From contig NC_011961.1 of the NCBI RefSeq assembly GCF_000021685.1, positions 1 through 64,000 on the forward strand: a DNA stretch of 64,000 bases. The letters run 5' to 3'. Positions 18,141 to 26,661 of this stretch are shown here, in pieces. The notes under the pieces are model-generated. The model did not search any database. It had not been told where the DNA came from and saw nothing but the letters and a program-made list of their open reading frames with translations. The first letter of the stretch is position 1, and every line of letters starts with the position of its first letter. Made by a program: the position numbers and the translations under genes. Source of the DNA: Thermomicrobium roseum DSM 5159. Its GTDB lineage: Bacteria; Chloroflexota; Chloroflexia; Thermomicrobiales; Thermomicrobiaceae.

Positions 18141-18812
18141 ATGGCACGGGTACGGACCGACGAGGAGATCCATCAGGACGTCCTGGACGAGCTCGATTGG
18201 GACCCGGAGGTCGACGCCAAGGACGTTGGCGTGACGGTTCATGACGGCGTGGTCACGCTGACTGGAACCGTCGACAGCTTCTTGAAGAAGTGGGCTGCAG
18301 AGCGGGCGGCCTTGCGGGTCGAAGGGGTGCGCGCGGTCGTCAACCATATCGAGGTGGTTCCACGTGGTCTGGGCGTACGGACGGACGAGGACATCGCCCG
18401 GGCGGTGGCGACAGCGCTGGAAGAGAACCCGGCGATTCCGCACGAGCGGATCAAGATCCGGGTCGAAGAAGGCCGGGTGACGCTGGAGGGCGAGGTCGAC
18501 TGGCACTACCAGCGACGCGAAGCCGAGGAGACGGCGCGGCGCATCACTGGCGTCAAGTCAGTGATCAACCTGATCACGGTGCGGCAGCCGACGGTCGCAC
18601 CAGAAGACATCAAGCGGCAGATCGAGCAGGCCTTCGTGCGCCATGCCGAGATCGATGCCGAGAACATCCAGGTGCGCGTCGAAGAAGGTGGACACGTGAT
18701 CCTCTCCGGGACGGTGCGTTCCTGGGCCGAGCGCAAGGAGGCCGAGGAGGCAGCCTGGCGCGCACCAGGCGTTACCAAGGTGACCAACTTGATCCGCGTC
18801 CAAGTACCGTGA
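18141..18812 (+). CDS. Triple BON-domain (OsmY-like) protein
   Basis: A 223-residue protein made of three consecutive BON domains (about 5-70, 76-147 and 151-221). Each has the pattern of helix, V-x-V-x-x-G-x-V-T-L-x-G, then a long helix ending in V-x-x-V-x-N. BON domains bind phospholipids or link envelope layers; OsmY-type proteins are induced by osmotic and heat stress. Here there is no signal peptide, so a cytoplasmic or membrane-surface location is likely. It shares a promoter with Hsp20, and a terminator follows at 18832. Confidence 0.92.
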   Translation: MARVRTDEEIHQDVLDELDWDPEVDAKDVGVTVHDGVVTLTGTVDSFLKKWAAERAALRVEGVRAVVNHIEVVPRGLGVRTDEDIARAVATALEENPAIPHERIKIRVEEGRVTLEGEVDWHYQRREAEETARRITGVKSVINLITVRQPTVAPEDIKRQIEQAFVRHAEIDAENIQVRVEEGGHVILSGTVRSWAERKEAEEAAWRAPGVTKVTNLIRVQVP

Positions 18813-18831
18813 AGCCAGTCCAGCGAGTACA

Positions 18832-18864
18832 CGGGCCCCGGGGGCAGCCCAGGGGCCCGTTCTT
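18832..18864 (+). terminator. Rho-independent terminator of hsp20-BON
   Basis: CGGGCCCC (18832-18839) pairs exactly with GGGGCCCG (18852-18859), with a 12-base loop, followed by TTCTTCC. It starts 20 bases after the BON stop codon. Confidence 0.7.
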
Positions 18865-18970
18865 CCTGGTCACGACAGGGCGATCGAGCGTACGCAATGC
18901 GTTCTCGAGTCCGTAAGGAGAGCAGCAGCCCTCGGGAGCGTCGCCACCTCGGGCAGTTCCGGGTCGTTTC

Positions 18971-18986
18971 CCCGACAGCTGTCGGG
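18971..18986. promoter_or_regulatory. 16-bp perfect palindrome, possible operator
   Basis: CCCGACAGCTGTCGGG is self-complementary over all 16 bases and lies about 130 bases before the candidate BMP-operon promoter. Perfect palindromes of this length are typical binding sites for dimeric repressors. The regulator is unknown. Confidence 0.4.
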
Positions 18987-19113
18987 AATCGGTCGAGACG
19001 GGTCCCAACGCGAGGACGAAACCTGATCACAAGCGACCCCGCACGAGTCACGCACGGGGCATGCTGCTCGATCGCTTCCACGGGCAATCAGGCAGTCTGC
19101 ACCACACCGACTC

Positions 19114-19142
19114 TTGACGAGCGGGCTACTTGCGCGTACGCT
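19114..19142 (+). promoter_or_regulatory. Weak promoter candidate for the BMP transporter operon
   Basis: TTGACG (19114-19119), a 17-base spacer and TACGCT (19137-19142). The -35 is good and the -10 poor. It would give a leader of about 320 bases. Confidence 0.3.
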
Positions 19143-19469
19143 ACTGATGTGGCTTCCGGGAACGGTTGGGCTGAACGGCGAAGGCGATACGAACCGGCAA
19201 GCCACGAAAAAGCGAGATGACGATGTTGCGCGACGCACAAGCGGCGGAGCGTTTGGTGTTTTCTTTTTTCGTTACGCAGATTGCGGCGAGAACGCGCGCG
19301 GCGAGACGCAGAGTTCTTCAGCGGGACGGAAAGGGGGTGCGAGAAGCGAGCGGGCCGGGTAGAGTCAGTGTTCTCATCGAGATCGAGTTCGCGCGCGGAC
19401 GTAGCGGGAGATACCGCAAGCGGTAGACGACCGAGAGCAGTGTTGCACATGCACAGAGGAGGAGACCCG

Positions 19470-20807
19470 ATGGCTGACGAGACCCGGATGTTTGGGCGGA
19501 CACTTTCCCGACGCGCTGTTTTGCGGGGGGTGGCAGCCGGACTAGCGCTACCTGCAGTGAGCGCGCTCCTGGCTGCGTGCGGCGGTCAAGCCACGCCGAC
19601 ACCAGCCCCTGCGCCGGCACAGACACCGGCTGCGGCCCAAACCCCGGCAGCAGCGGCGACACCGGAGGCGAAGCCGGTCACGTTGGCGATCCTGCACTTC
19701 AGCGTGATCGAAGGAACCACCTGGTCCGGAGCCCATGACCGGGCGGGCAAGCGACTGGCTGAGAAGTACCCGAACCTGAAATACATCTACCGCGAGCAGG
19801 TCGGGCCCGACCAGACCGTTCCCTTCGCCGAGGAGATGATCGCCAAGGAGCAGGCCGACATCATCGTCGGCAATGCCGAGTTCATCGGGATGCCACTGCT
19901 GGATATCGTCGATAAGTACCCCGACAAGATCTTCGTCGCGGTGACGACCAGCGACCTGACCACGCGGCCCAATTTCATCCGCATCTTCCCGCGACAGTAC
20001 CAATCGCTCTACCTCGAGGGGCTGATCGCAGCCGCGCTCACCAAGACGGGGAACGTCGGGATCGTCTCGGCCTATCCGAACCTGCAGGTGTTGCGACGAC
20101 AAGCCGGCTTCGTGCTGGGTGTGCAGGAAGCAGCCAAGAAGCTCAATAAGGATGTGAAGGTTCATATCAAATACGTCGGTGACTGGTACCTGCCGGCCGA
20201 AGAGCGAGCCGTCGCCGAGACGTTGGCTACCCAGTACAACTGCGACGTGCTTACCCAGCAGACCGACTCGGGTTCGACGCTCGACGTGTGCAAGGCACGC
20301 GGGCTCTGGTTCGTCGGCAAGGACATGGACACCGTCTGCTTCTACAAGTGGGCGACCACCGACACGGTAGCCATTTCCTTCGATACTCGGTGGGAGGTCA
20401 TTTACGATAAGATCATCCAGGCTTTCCTGAAGGGGGAGAAGCCACCGGAAATCATCTTCCCGGGCATGGAGTCGTCGATCACGCTGGCCGACGGGACCGA
20501 GGTCACGACGACCGACATCATGAACGACTGCAAGGTCGGCGTCGATGCGATCAGCCCGAAGGCCCGGGACCTGCTCCCGAAGGAGATCATCGACCTGGTC
20601 GCGGAGCGGCGCGAGGGGATGCGCAAGGGAACCTTCGATCCCTTCACGGAGCACGCACTGGTGAGCAACGGGACAGGGCTGGAGGTTGAGGGGCTACCCA
20701 TCCCGCCGAAGGGGACCGTGGTCAAGAAAGCTGGAGAGAAGCCGACCGACGAGTTCCTGCTCCAGAAGATCAACTTCGATCTGGACGGCGTCAACATCCT
20801 GCCCTGA
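19470..20807 (+). CDS. BMP-family ABC transporter substrate-binding lipoprotein
   Basis: A 445-residue extracytoplasmic binding protein of the basic-membrane-protein (PnrA/Med-like) family, whose characterised members bind nucleosides. The N-terminus carries a twin-arginine motif (LSRRAVLRG) and then a lipobox (LLAACG), so it is probably exported folded by Tat and lipid-anchored. A long Ala/Pro/Thr linker separates the anchor from the mature domain (VTLAILHFSVIEGTTWSGAHDRAG onwards), in which SAYPNLQVLRRQAGFVLG and CDVLTQQTDSGSTLDVCK are recognisable. ATG 19470 follows GAGGAGGAG. It heads an operon with an ATPase and two permeases. Confidence 0.9.
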   Translation: MADETRMFGRTLSRRAVLRGVAAGLALPAVSALLAACGGQATPTPAPAPAQTPAAAQTPAAAATPEAKPVTLAILHFSVIEGTTWSGAHDRAGKRLAEKYPNLKYIYREQVGPDQTVPFAEEMIAKEQADIIVGNAEFIGMPLLDIVDKYPDKIFVAVTTSDLTTRPNFIRIFPRQYQSLYLEGLIAAALTKTGNVGIVSAYPNLQVLRRQAGFVLGVQEAAKKLNKDVKVHIKYVGDWYLPAEERAVAETLATQYNCDVLTQQTDSGSTLDVCKARGLWFVGKDMDTVCFYKWATTDTVAISFDTRWEVIYDKIIQAFLKGEKPPEIIFPGMESSITLADGTEVTTTDIMNDCKVGVDAISPKARDLLPKEIIDLVAERREGMRKGTFDPFTEHALVSNGTGLEVEGLPIPPKGTVVKKAGEKPTDEFLLQKINFDLDGVNILP

Positions 20808-20830
20808 GAGCGAGAGACGGAAGGATGCGT

Positions 20831-20883
20831 CGACGGGCGAGAGTCGAAAGGCGTGGGCGCGCTGAGCCGACCCTCGCCCGTCG
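20831..20883 (+). promoter_or_regulatory. Intercistronic hairpin between binding protein and ATPase genes
   Basis: CGACGGGCGAG (20831-20841) pairs perfectly with 20873-20883 over 11 bp, with a 31-base loop, and is followed by the T-rich stretch CTGTTTCTG. It sits in the only real gap of the operon. Such a structure could end part of the transcripts or protect the upstream message, so that binding protein exceeds transporter. Confidence 0.5.
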
Positions 20884-20908
20884 CCTGTTTCTGTAGGCTT
20901 ACTGAAGC

Positions 20909-22456
20909 ATGGGAGCGACGATGGGTGGGGACGGAGCTGGGCGCATCGTGTTGGAAGCGCGGGGGATCACCAAGCGCTTCGGAACGGTCGTCGCCAACGA
21001 TCACGTCGATCTCACCATCCGGGCTGGCGAACTCCACGCCATTCTCGGCGAGAACGGCGCCGGCAAGACAACGCTCATGCGTATCCTCTTTGGTGAACTC
21101 CAGCCGGACGAGGGAGAACTTTACCTGAACGGGCAGCGTGTCCACTTCCGCAGCCCGCGCGATGCGCTCCGCCAGGGGATCGGAATGGTTCACCAGGAAC
21201 GGAAGCTGATCCCAGCGCACACCGCGTTAGAAAACATCGTGCTGGGCCACCCCAAGACGCGACCGATCCTGAACTTGAAAGAGGCCGAGCGTGACGTGCA
21301 GGCTCTCTGCGAGCGCTACGGTTTCCGCATCCCGCTACATGCCAAGGTCTGGCAACTCTCGGAGGGTGAGAAACAGATCGTCGAGATCATCAAGGAACTC
21401 TACCATGGTGCGCGCATTTTGATCCTGGACGAGCCGACCTCCGTGCTGTCCCCACCGGAGATCGTCAAGCTACTGGAATCGCTCACCAAGATGGCCAAGG
21501 AAGACCTGGCCGTCATCCCCTTCATCACGCACAAGCTCCCAGTCGTGCTGGAGTACTGTGACCGGGTCACCATTTTGCGTCGCGGCCGCGTCGTGGCGGA
21601 GATGGAGACGCGCCAAGCGACCGAGCAAACGCTGGCTTCAGCGATGGTGGGGCGCGAGGTCATGCTCCAGCTGGAGCGGGTCGAGGTGCCTCTCGGTGAG
21701 CCGGTCGTGCAAGTGCAGGACCTGTGGGTACGCGACGACCGTGGCCTCTTCGCCGTGCAAGGACTTTCCTTCGAGATCCGCACGGGCGAGATCTTCGGCA
21801 TCGCCGGTGTGGCGGGAAACGGCCAAGAGCCGCTGGCGGAAGCATTGGCTGGCCTGCGACCGGTCGAGAGAGGCTCGATCACGCTGAGTGGGCGAGACAT
21901 CACGCGAGCACCGGTGCTTGAGCGCTGGCGGCAGGGACTGGGCTACATCCCCACCGAGCGGCGCGACGTCGGATCGATCCCGAACTTTTCGCTGGTCGAC
22001 AACGTGCTGCTCAATTATCACTTCGAGCCGGAGTTCTCGCAGTGGGGCGTGCTTGCGACTGGTCGGGCTCGCGCGCTGACGGAGCGGATCCTCCAGGAAT
22101 ACAGCGTGGTCGCGGCTGGACCGGATGCGCCGGCTCGCTCGCTCTCCGGTGGGAACCTGCAGAAGGTGATCCTGGGGCGGGTTCTCTCGCGCCGGCCGCG
22201 TTTTCTCATCGCTTGTCTGCCGACACATGGGCTGGATGTGGGAGCAGCCGAGTTCGTCCAGCAACGCCTGCTGGACGCCAAACGGGAAGGAATGGCGATC
22301 CTGTTGATCTCGGAAGACTTGGACGAGATCCTGGCGCTCAGCGACCGGATCGCGGCCATCTACGAAGGACAGTTCACCGGCATCGTATCCGCACGCGAGG
22401 CTACCAAGGAACTCGTCGGTGAGCTGATGGCTGGACTGCGACGGGAGCGCGTATGA
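20909..22456 (+). CDS. ABC transporter ATPase with two nucleotide-binding domains (nucleoside-type)
   Basis: A 515-residue RbsA/MglA-like double ATPase. The first domain has Walker A GENGAGKTT (47-55), a variant signature LSEGEKQIVE and Walker B ILILDEPTS. The second has a degenerate Walker A (GVAGNGQEPL) with signature LSGGNLQKV, the asymmetry typical of this class. It powers the importer from the cytoplasmic face. The start at 20909 has weak support; residues before IVLEARGITKRFG are not conserved. Its stop overlaps the first permease start (ATGA), so translation is coupled. Confidence 0.93.
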   Translation: MGATMGGDGAGRIVLEARGITKRFGTVVANDHVDLTIRAGELHAILGENGAGKTTLMRILFGELQPDEGELYLNGQRVHFRSPRDALRQGIGMVHQERKLIPAHTALENIVLGHPKTRPILNLKEAERDVQALCERYGFRIPLHAKVWQLSEGEKQIVEIIKELYHGARILILDEPTSVLSPPEIVKLLESLTKMAKEDLAVIPFITHKLPVVLEYCDRVTILRRGRVVAEMETRQATEQTLASAMVGREVMLQLERVEVPLGEPVVQVQDLWVRDDRGLFAVQGLSFEIRTGEIFGIAGVAGNGQEPLAEALAGLRPVERGSITLSGRDITRAPVLERWRQGLGYIPTERRDVGSIPNFSLVDNVLLNYHFEPEFSQWGVLATGRARALTERILQEYSVVAAGPDAPARSLSGGNLQKVILGRVLSRRPRFLIACLPTHGLDVGAAEFVQQRLLDAKREGMAILLISEDLDEILALSDRIAAIYEGQFTGIVSAREATKELVGELMAGLRRERV

Positions 22457-23625
22457 GGGCAGTCATCGGAAATTACACGATACGGATCGAGCGACGCGCT
22501 GACCTGCGCTGGTGGCATACGGTCGTGGCCTCGGTTCTCGCGATCCTCGTTTCCCTCTTCCTGGTCGGTTTTGCCTTCCTTCGGGCCGGAGCCGACCCGC
22601 TCGAGGTCTATCGGGAGATCATCGCTTACGCGTTCGTGAGCTCCTTTGGTTTGCCACAGACGATCAACCGGGCAACTTTCGTCCTGCTGGCCGCCTTCGC
22701 ATTGATCGTGCCGCTGCGGGCCGGCCTTTGGAACATCGGGATGCCTGGGCAGCTGTATGCCGCGACGCTCGCGGCCTTCGGGGTCGCCTACGCCTTCGGT
22801 GCCAAGGCATCGGTGAACGCTCAGCTCAACGGAGCGATCGTCATCCCACTGATGGTCATCGCGGGTCTGATCGCGAGCGGACTGTACGGAGCGATCGCGG
22901 GATTCCTGCGCGGGCGTCTCCAAGTGAACGAGATCGTCACGACCATGATGCTCAACTGGGCTATGCTGTGGATCGTCGCCCACATGATCCGCGAAGGTGG
23001 CCCCTTCATGGGTCGAACAGCGGAAGGCGAGGGCTTCACCTTGCCCACTGCGATCCGCATGCCTCAGATACTGGGGCTGCCGCTGACCGTTTATGCGGCG
23101 GTGCTCCTCGCGCTCGTCTTGACCTGGTTCCTGGCCAAGACGACGTTGGGCTATCGCATCAGGACGTTCGGGGAGAGCCCCCGCGCAGCCGAGTACGCGG
23201 GGATCGACGCGACTCGGATCAGTACTCTCGTCTTCGTCCTGGGCGGCATGTTCGCTGGACTCGCGGGTCTCCATTACTTCACTGGCGTGCCGGGGGTTTA
23301 CAAGATTCCCAAGAACTACGGTGAGTTCGCCGATTTCAGCTTCTACGGCTTGATCACCGGATTGATCGCACGCAATAACCCGATCGCTGCCATTCCGGTG
23401 GCGATCCTGTTCGGCGGCGTTTCGGGTGGAGCGCGTTTCATGCAGGGCAAGCTCCGCCTGGCCTTCGGGATCGATTACGCTCTGCTCGGTGTGTTGATGA
23501 TCATGATGGTCGCCTTCCAGGCGTTGGCACAGTATTCGGTGCGGATCGAGCGGGCGGTGACCGCGCCTGCTCGGCAGGTGGGGCTGGAGAGGGGCGAGAG
23601 CCGTGTCGAGTCTCCTCGTCATTAG
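22453..23625 (+). CDS. ABC transporter permease 1 (nucleoside-type, YufP/NupP-like)
   Basis: A 390-residue integral membrane protein of the branched-chain amino acid / nucleoside permease family. About ten hydrophobic segments are visible. The cytoplasmic coupling motif is GYRIRTFGESPRAAEYAGID, the EAA-like loop of this class, and GLWNIGMPGQL is diagnostic of nucleoside permeases. It overlaps the ATPase gene by 4 bases and the second permease by 23. Confidence 0.92.
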   Translation: MRAVIGNYTIRIERRADLRWWHTVVASVLAILVSLFLVGFAFLRAGADPLEVYREIIAYAFVSSFGLPQTINRATFVLLAAFALIVPLRAGLWNIGMPGQLYAATLAAFGVAYAFGAKASVNAQLNGAIVIPLMVIAGLIASGLYGAIAGFLRGRLQVNEIVTTMMLNWAMLWIVAHMIREGGPFMGRTAEGEGFTLPTAIRMPQILGLPLTVYAAVLLALVLTWFLAKTTLGYRIRTFGESPRAAEYAGIDATRISTLVFVLGGMFAGLAGLHYFTGVPGVYKIPKNYGEFADFSFYGLITGLIARNNPIAAIPVAILFGGVSGGARFMQGKLRLAFGIDYALLGVLMIMMVAFQALAQYSVRIERAVTAPARQVGLERGESRVESPRH

Positions 23626-24481
23626 TCTCGCAGCGGCGGCTGTTTTCGCCATCGCAGCGCTCGGGGAACTGCTCGAGCAGCGGGCAGGAATCCTGAACGT
23701 GGGCCTCGAGGGTGTGATGCTTCTCAGTGGGACCTTCGGCTTCATCGCTGCCAAAACGAGCGGGAGCTACCTCCAAGGGTTCACGATCGCCATCCTGACT
23801 GGTGCGCTGGTCGGGCTCCTGCACGGCTTCTTTTCCATCACTCTGGGGAGCAATCAAGTCGTCAATGGGATGGCGATCTGGATTCTCGGCTTCGGGCTCA
23901 CGACGTACATCGGCTATCCCTACACCGGGCCGCTGGGGCTCAAACCGTTCCCGACCCTCGGCGGGCTTCCCACGTTCTTCGTCGTAGCGCTGGTGCTGGC
24001 GGTCGCCATCTGGTTTCTCCTCTTCAAGACGCACCTCGGGCTCAAGCTCCGCTCGGTCGGTGAAAATCCCTCCGTCGCGGAGGCATCGGGCATCTCCGTC
24101 ACGGGGATGCGCTATTTGGCAGCCGCGCTGGCCGGTATGCTGGTCGGGCTGGGGGGTGCCGTTTACTCGCTCGTCTACAACCCGGTGTGGAGCTACAACT
24201 ATTTGCAGGGCTGGGGATTCATCGCACTGGCACTGGTCTTCTTCTCGCTCTGGAACCCGTTCCTGGTCGTCGTCGGCGCGATTTTCTTCGGGATCCTCTG
24301 GCAGCTTTCGCTCTATCCGGAACTCCTGTTCCCGAACATCTTCTCGCGCTACATCTGGCGAGCGATGCCGTTCATCATCACGATCCTCGTCTTCATCCTG
24401 CTTTCCACTCGCTGGTTCCGTCTCCGCTGGGGCGCGACCAAGCCGGAGGCACTGGGGATCGCCTACGAGCGTCAGGGCTGA
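23603..24481 (+). CDS. ABC transporter permease 2 (nucleoside-type, YufQ/NupQ-like)
   Basis: A 292-residue membrane protein, partner of permease 1. It opens with helices around AALGELLEQRAGILNVGLEGVM, the conserved family motif, and has a coupling loop GLKLRSVGENPSVAEASGIS. About eight hydrophobic segments. It starts at GTG inside the end of the first permease gene. It is the last gene of the operon, with a strong terminator 25 bases downstream. Together the four proteins should form one high-affinity importer, most likely for purine or other nucleosides; the ligand is inferred from the family. Confidence 0.92.
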   Translation: MSSLLVISLAAAAVFAIAALGELLEQRAGILNVGLEGVMLLSGTFGFIAAKTSGSYLQGFTIAILTGALVGLLHGFFSITLGSNQVVNGMAIWILGFGLTTYIGYPYTGPLGLKPFPTLGGLPTFFVVALVLAVAIWFLLFKTHLGLKLRSVGENPSVAEASGISVTGMRYLAAALAGMLVGLGGAVYSLVYNPVWSYNYLQGWGFIALALVFFSLWNPFLVVVGAIFFGILWQLSLYPELLFPNIFSRYIWRAMPFIITILVFILLSTRWFRLRWGATKPEALGIAYERQG

Positions 24482-24505
24482 CCAGAACTGCTTCGGTCCG
24501 AGCGG

Positions 24506-24539
24506 GGCGGGCGAGCGCGTACGAATCGCCCGCCTTTTT
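24506..24539. terminator. Strong rho-independent terminator of the BMP operon
   Basis: GGCGGGCGA (24506-24514) pairs perfectly with TCGCCCGCC (24526-24534), with an 11-base loop, followed by TTTTT. It may also insulate the leftward flagellar operon, which ends at 24608. Confidence 0.85.
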
Positions 24540-24607
24540 GCGCCGATTCGACATGTTCGCAGGGAATCCAGCAACCAGCGCTCAGCGCGCCCGGCACCCT
24601 TTTCCCA

Positions 24608-25288
24608 TCACTGCTTGGCCGATTCGGCTGACTCGGGGACGAAGCCGAAGCGCTGAACCGGCTCTGGGCCGGGGGATGCTGACCTGGTCTCCTCGGGTGT
24701 CGATTCCAGGACGCGCCACGATCGCGGTAGCCGAGACTGCAGGAGATCGCGGAAAGGCGGGACGATGGCTTGGGCGAGAGGCGAAGTCGCGCGCTGCTCG
24801 CGCAAGAGGGCGATCTCGTCCGGTCGCAGCTCCCCGAGGAGCGAGAGGCCGGCATGCCCAGCCCCGACCAGGAGAAAGCGTTCGCCCACCCGGACGATAT
24901 GGATCACACCGCTGCCCGCCAGCGACAACGTATCGACCAGTTCCAAGAGCTGGGACTGCGAGACGCTCGCGGCGACGCGGCGGTTGAGTGAGCGAAGGAC
25001 GCGGATCGTGGCATAGGCAGCGACGACGACGATCACGGTCGGGACGAGCATCGCCGCGAAGAGATCCCAGAGCGAACCACCAGGTGAGGCACCGGTTGGC
25101 TGCTCGGCCAACTCCGCATAGCCGCGTGCGAGGAACTCGCCGGCGGGAGCAGTCGGGGCCGGTGCGGCCGGGCCCGGCGAACGGGTGACTGACCAGGCCA
25201 GACCGGCGAGGAGGGCGAACAGGAAGACGAACGCGAGGACGGCCCACTGGCGAGGGAGACGGGAGAGGAGAGGTAGACGAGGCATCAC
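24608..25288 (-). CDS. fliO: Flagellar biosynthesis protein FliO
   Basis: A 226-residue bitopic membrane protein. There is an N-terminal hydrophobic segment (WAVLAFVFLFALLAGLAW) and a second one near 75-95 (LFAAMLVPTVIVVVAAYATI). The FliO domain follows with LLELVDTLSLAGSGVIHIVRVGERFLLVG, typical of the family. FliO helps assemble the FliP ring of the export gate. It is the last gene of the leftward operon, overlapping fliN by 4 bases. Its usual neighbour fliP starts the divergent operon 3.9 kb away. The long N-terminal part is more extended than in most homologues. Confidence 0.85.
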   Translation of the reverse strand: MMPRLPLLSRLPRQWAVLAFVFLFALLAGLAWSVTRSPGPAAPAPTAPAGEFLARGYAELAEQPTGASPGGSLWDLFAAMLVPTVIVVVAAYATIRVLRSLNRRVAASVSQSQLLELVDTLSLAGSGVIHIVRVGERFLLVGAGHAGLSLLGELRPDEIALLREQRATSPLAQAIVPPFRDLLQSRLPRSWRVLESTPEETRSASPGPEPVQRFGFVPESAESAKQ

Positions 25289-25671
25289 GTGCCGCCACCC
25301 TCCGCCAGCCGCTTCTCGGGCGAGACGATCTCGGTGATGCGGACGGCGAACTTTTCGTCGACGACCACGACCTCGCCGCGAGCGATCAGCGTCTTGTTGA
25401 TGGTCAGCTCAACCGGCTCACCAGCGAGGCGATCGAGTTCGACGACCGAACCGGGCCGCAGACCGAGGATGTGCTTGATGCGCATGCGAGCCGAACCGAG
25501 TTCAGCAGTCAGCTCGACTTCCACGTCACGCAAGAAATCGATGCCCTGGCGACCGTTGCCGATCGGCTGATCGCGCAGGTCGACGAAGCGCGCCTCCTGG
25601 ATCGGGGTTTCGGGAGGCCGAACCGAGCTGGGCTCCTGGCCGCGGTTCAGGGTGTCGTCACGGTCGGCCAT
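25285..25671 (-). CDS. fliN: Flagellar motor switch protein FliN
   Basis: A 128-residue C-ring component. The SpoA/FliN domain fills the C-terminal 80 residues (DFLRDVEVELTAELGSARMRIKHILGLRPGSVVELDRLAGEPVEL ... ALIARGEVVVVDEKFAVRITEIV), preceded by a poorly conserved arm. ATG 25671 gives a normal family length; an upstream extension lies in fliM. It overlaps fliM by 25 bases. It forms the lower C-ring with FliM, binding export substrates and setting rotation sense. Confidence 0.93.
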   Translation of the reverse strand: MADRDDTLNRGQEPSSVRPPETPIQEARFVDLRDQPIGNGRQGIDFLRDVEVELTAELGSARMRIKHILGLRPGSVVELDRLAGEPVELTINKTLIARGEVVVVDEKFAVRITEIVSPEKRLAEGGGT

Positions 25672-26651
25672 AGGGCAGTGCCTCCTTCCTGATCGAGCTC
25701 CTCGTCGCGTGGCCAATCCTCGGTGAGCGTCCCAGCGATGCGTATCGCGAGGGAACGCCCACGCTGGCCAGGAAACGCATAGAAGCATGGCTCGTTCTCG
25801 ACATAGACTGCGAGGGGAAACGAGACGTCCTGGTCGAGCACGAGGACATCGCCAGGTTCCAGTGCCAGCAGTTCCCGCACGGTGAGGCGGGCGCGACCGA
25901 GCTCCACTCGTAACTGGAGCGAGACTTCCTCGAGTTGCGCCATGAGATCGGCGATCACCTGAGGAGAGGTCGCGCGCCGGGGATTGGCAAAGAGGACCCG
26001 AGCATTGAGACGGGGCAGGACCGGCTCGAGCGTCGAGGCGGGGAGGACGACCGTGAAGGTCCCCTCGCTTTCGAACAAGCGCACCTGGTGCTGGACGAGC
26101 AAAACGATCTCGCTCGGCATCATGCCCTGGATCTGCTGGCCGGAGAGGACGACTTCACACGGCTGAGGCTGGAGACGGATCACCTGTTCCCACGCAGCTG
26201 CCAACTCACCGAAAAGGCCGTTCCCGAGTTCCCGGAGGAGCAGCAGCTCGATCTCGGTGATCGTCGTCGCCGTGAAAGGCGGGCGCTCCTCGCCGGCACC
26301 CCCGAGCATGCGGTCGACGAGGCGCGAAGCAGTCGCGAAGTCGATTTCCAAAACGATGCGGCCGACGAGCGGCTCGAGCTCAGCTATGCAGAGGACGACC
26401 TGTGAAGGCAGGCGATCCAGGTAATCGCCGAGCGTCGTCTGCTCGATTGGACCCAGTTCGCAGTGAACCGCCGAGCGGACCTGGGCAGAGAGATAGTTGG
26501 AGGCGAAACGGTCGAAGGCTTCGTGGATGCTCTGGATGGACCGGATATGGTCTTTGGAGAACTTATCCGGACGACGGAAATCGTAGGGAATCGGCTTGCC
26601 GCGTTCGCGGCGAGCGGCTCGTGTCGTCGGTCGGGTACGACTGAGCGACAT
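25647..26651 (-). CDS. fliM: Flagellar motor switch protein FliM
   Basis: A 334-residue C-ring protein. YDFRRPDKFSKDHIRSIQSIHEAF is the family N-terminal signature, followed by the CheC-like middle domain (about 50-240) and a C-terminal SpoA domain (ARLTVRELLALEPGDVLVLD). The extreme N-terminal CheY-binding motif (LSQxEID) is not evident; the protein begins MSLSRTRPTTRAARRERGK. Either another start is used or switching by phospho-CheY works differently here. Confidence 0.93.
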   Translation of the reverse strand: MSLSRTRPTTRAARRERGKPIPYDFRRPDKFSKDHIRSIQSIHEAFDRFASNYLSAQVRSAVHCELGPIEQTTLGDYLDRLPSQVVLCIAELEPLVGRIVLEIDFATASRLVDRMLGGAGEERPPFTATTITEIELLLLRELGNGLFGELAAAWEQVIRLQPQPCEVVLSGQQIQGMMPSEIVLLVQHQVRLFESEGTFTVVLPASTLEPVLPRLNARVLFANPRRATSPQVIADLMAQLEEVSLQLRVELGRARLTVRELLALEPGDVLVLDQDVSFPLAVYVENEPCFYAFPGQRGRSLAIRIAGTLTEDWPRDEELDQEGGTALWPTVTTP

Positions 26652-26661
26652 GCGAGCCTCC

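Larger units (their letters stand above)
18865..19469. other. Long leader of the BMP transporter operon
   Basis: 605 bases with no supported gene. It contains a 16-bp palindrome (18971-18986), a promoter candidate (19114-19142), a pyrimidine-rich patch near 19259-19270 and a small hairpin TACCG/CGGTA (19412-19425) shortly before the gene. No known riboswitch class was recognised. Confidence 0.45.

Noticed and set aside
18865..19469. Purine or other riboswitch in the leader of the nucleoside-type transporter
   Set aside because: No conserved aptamer core could be matched; only a palindrome and short hairpins are visible. A covariance search would be needed to exclude it fully.
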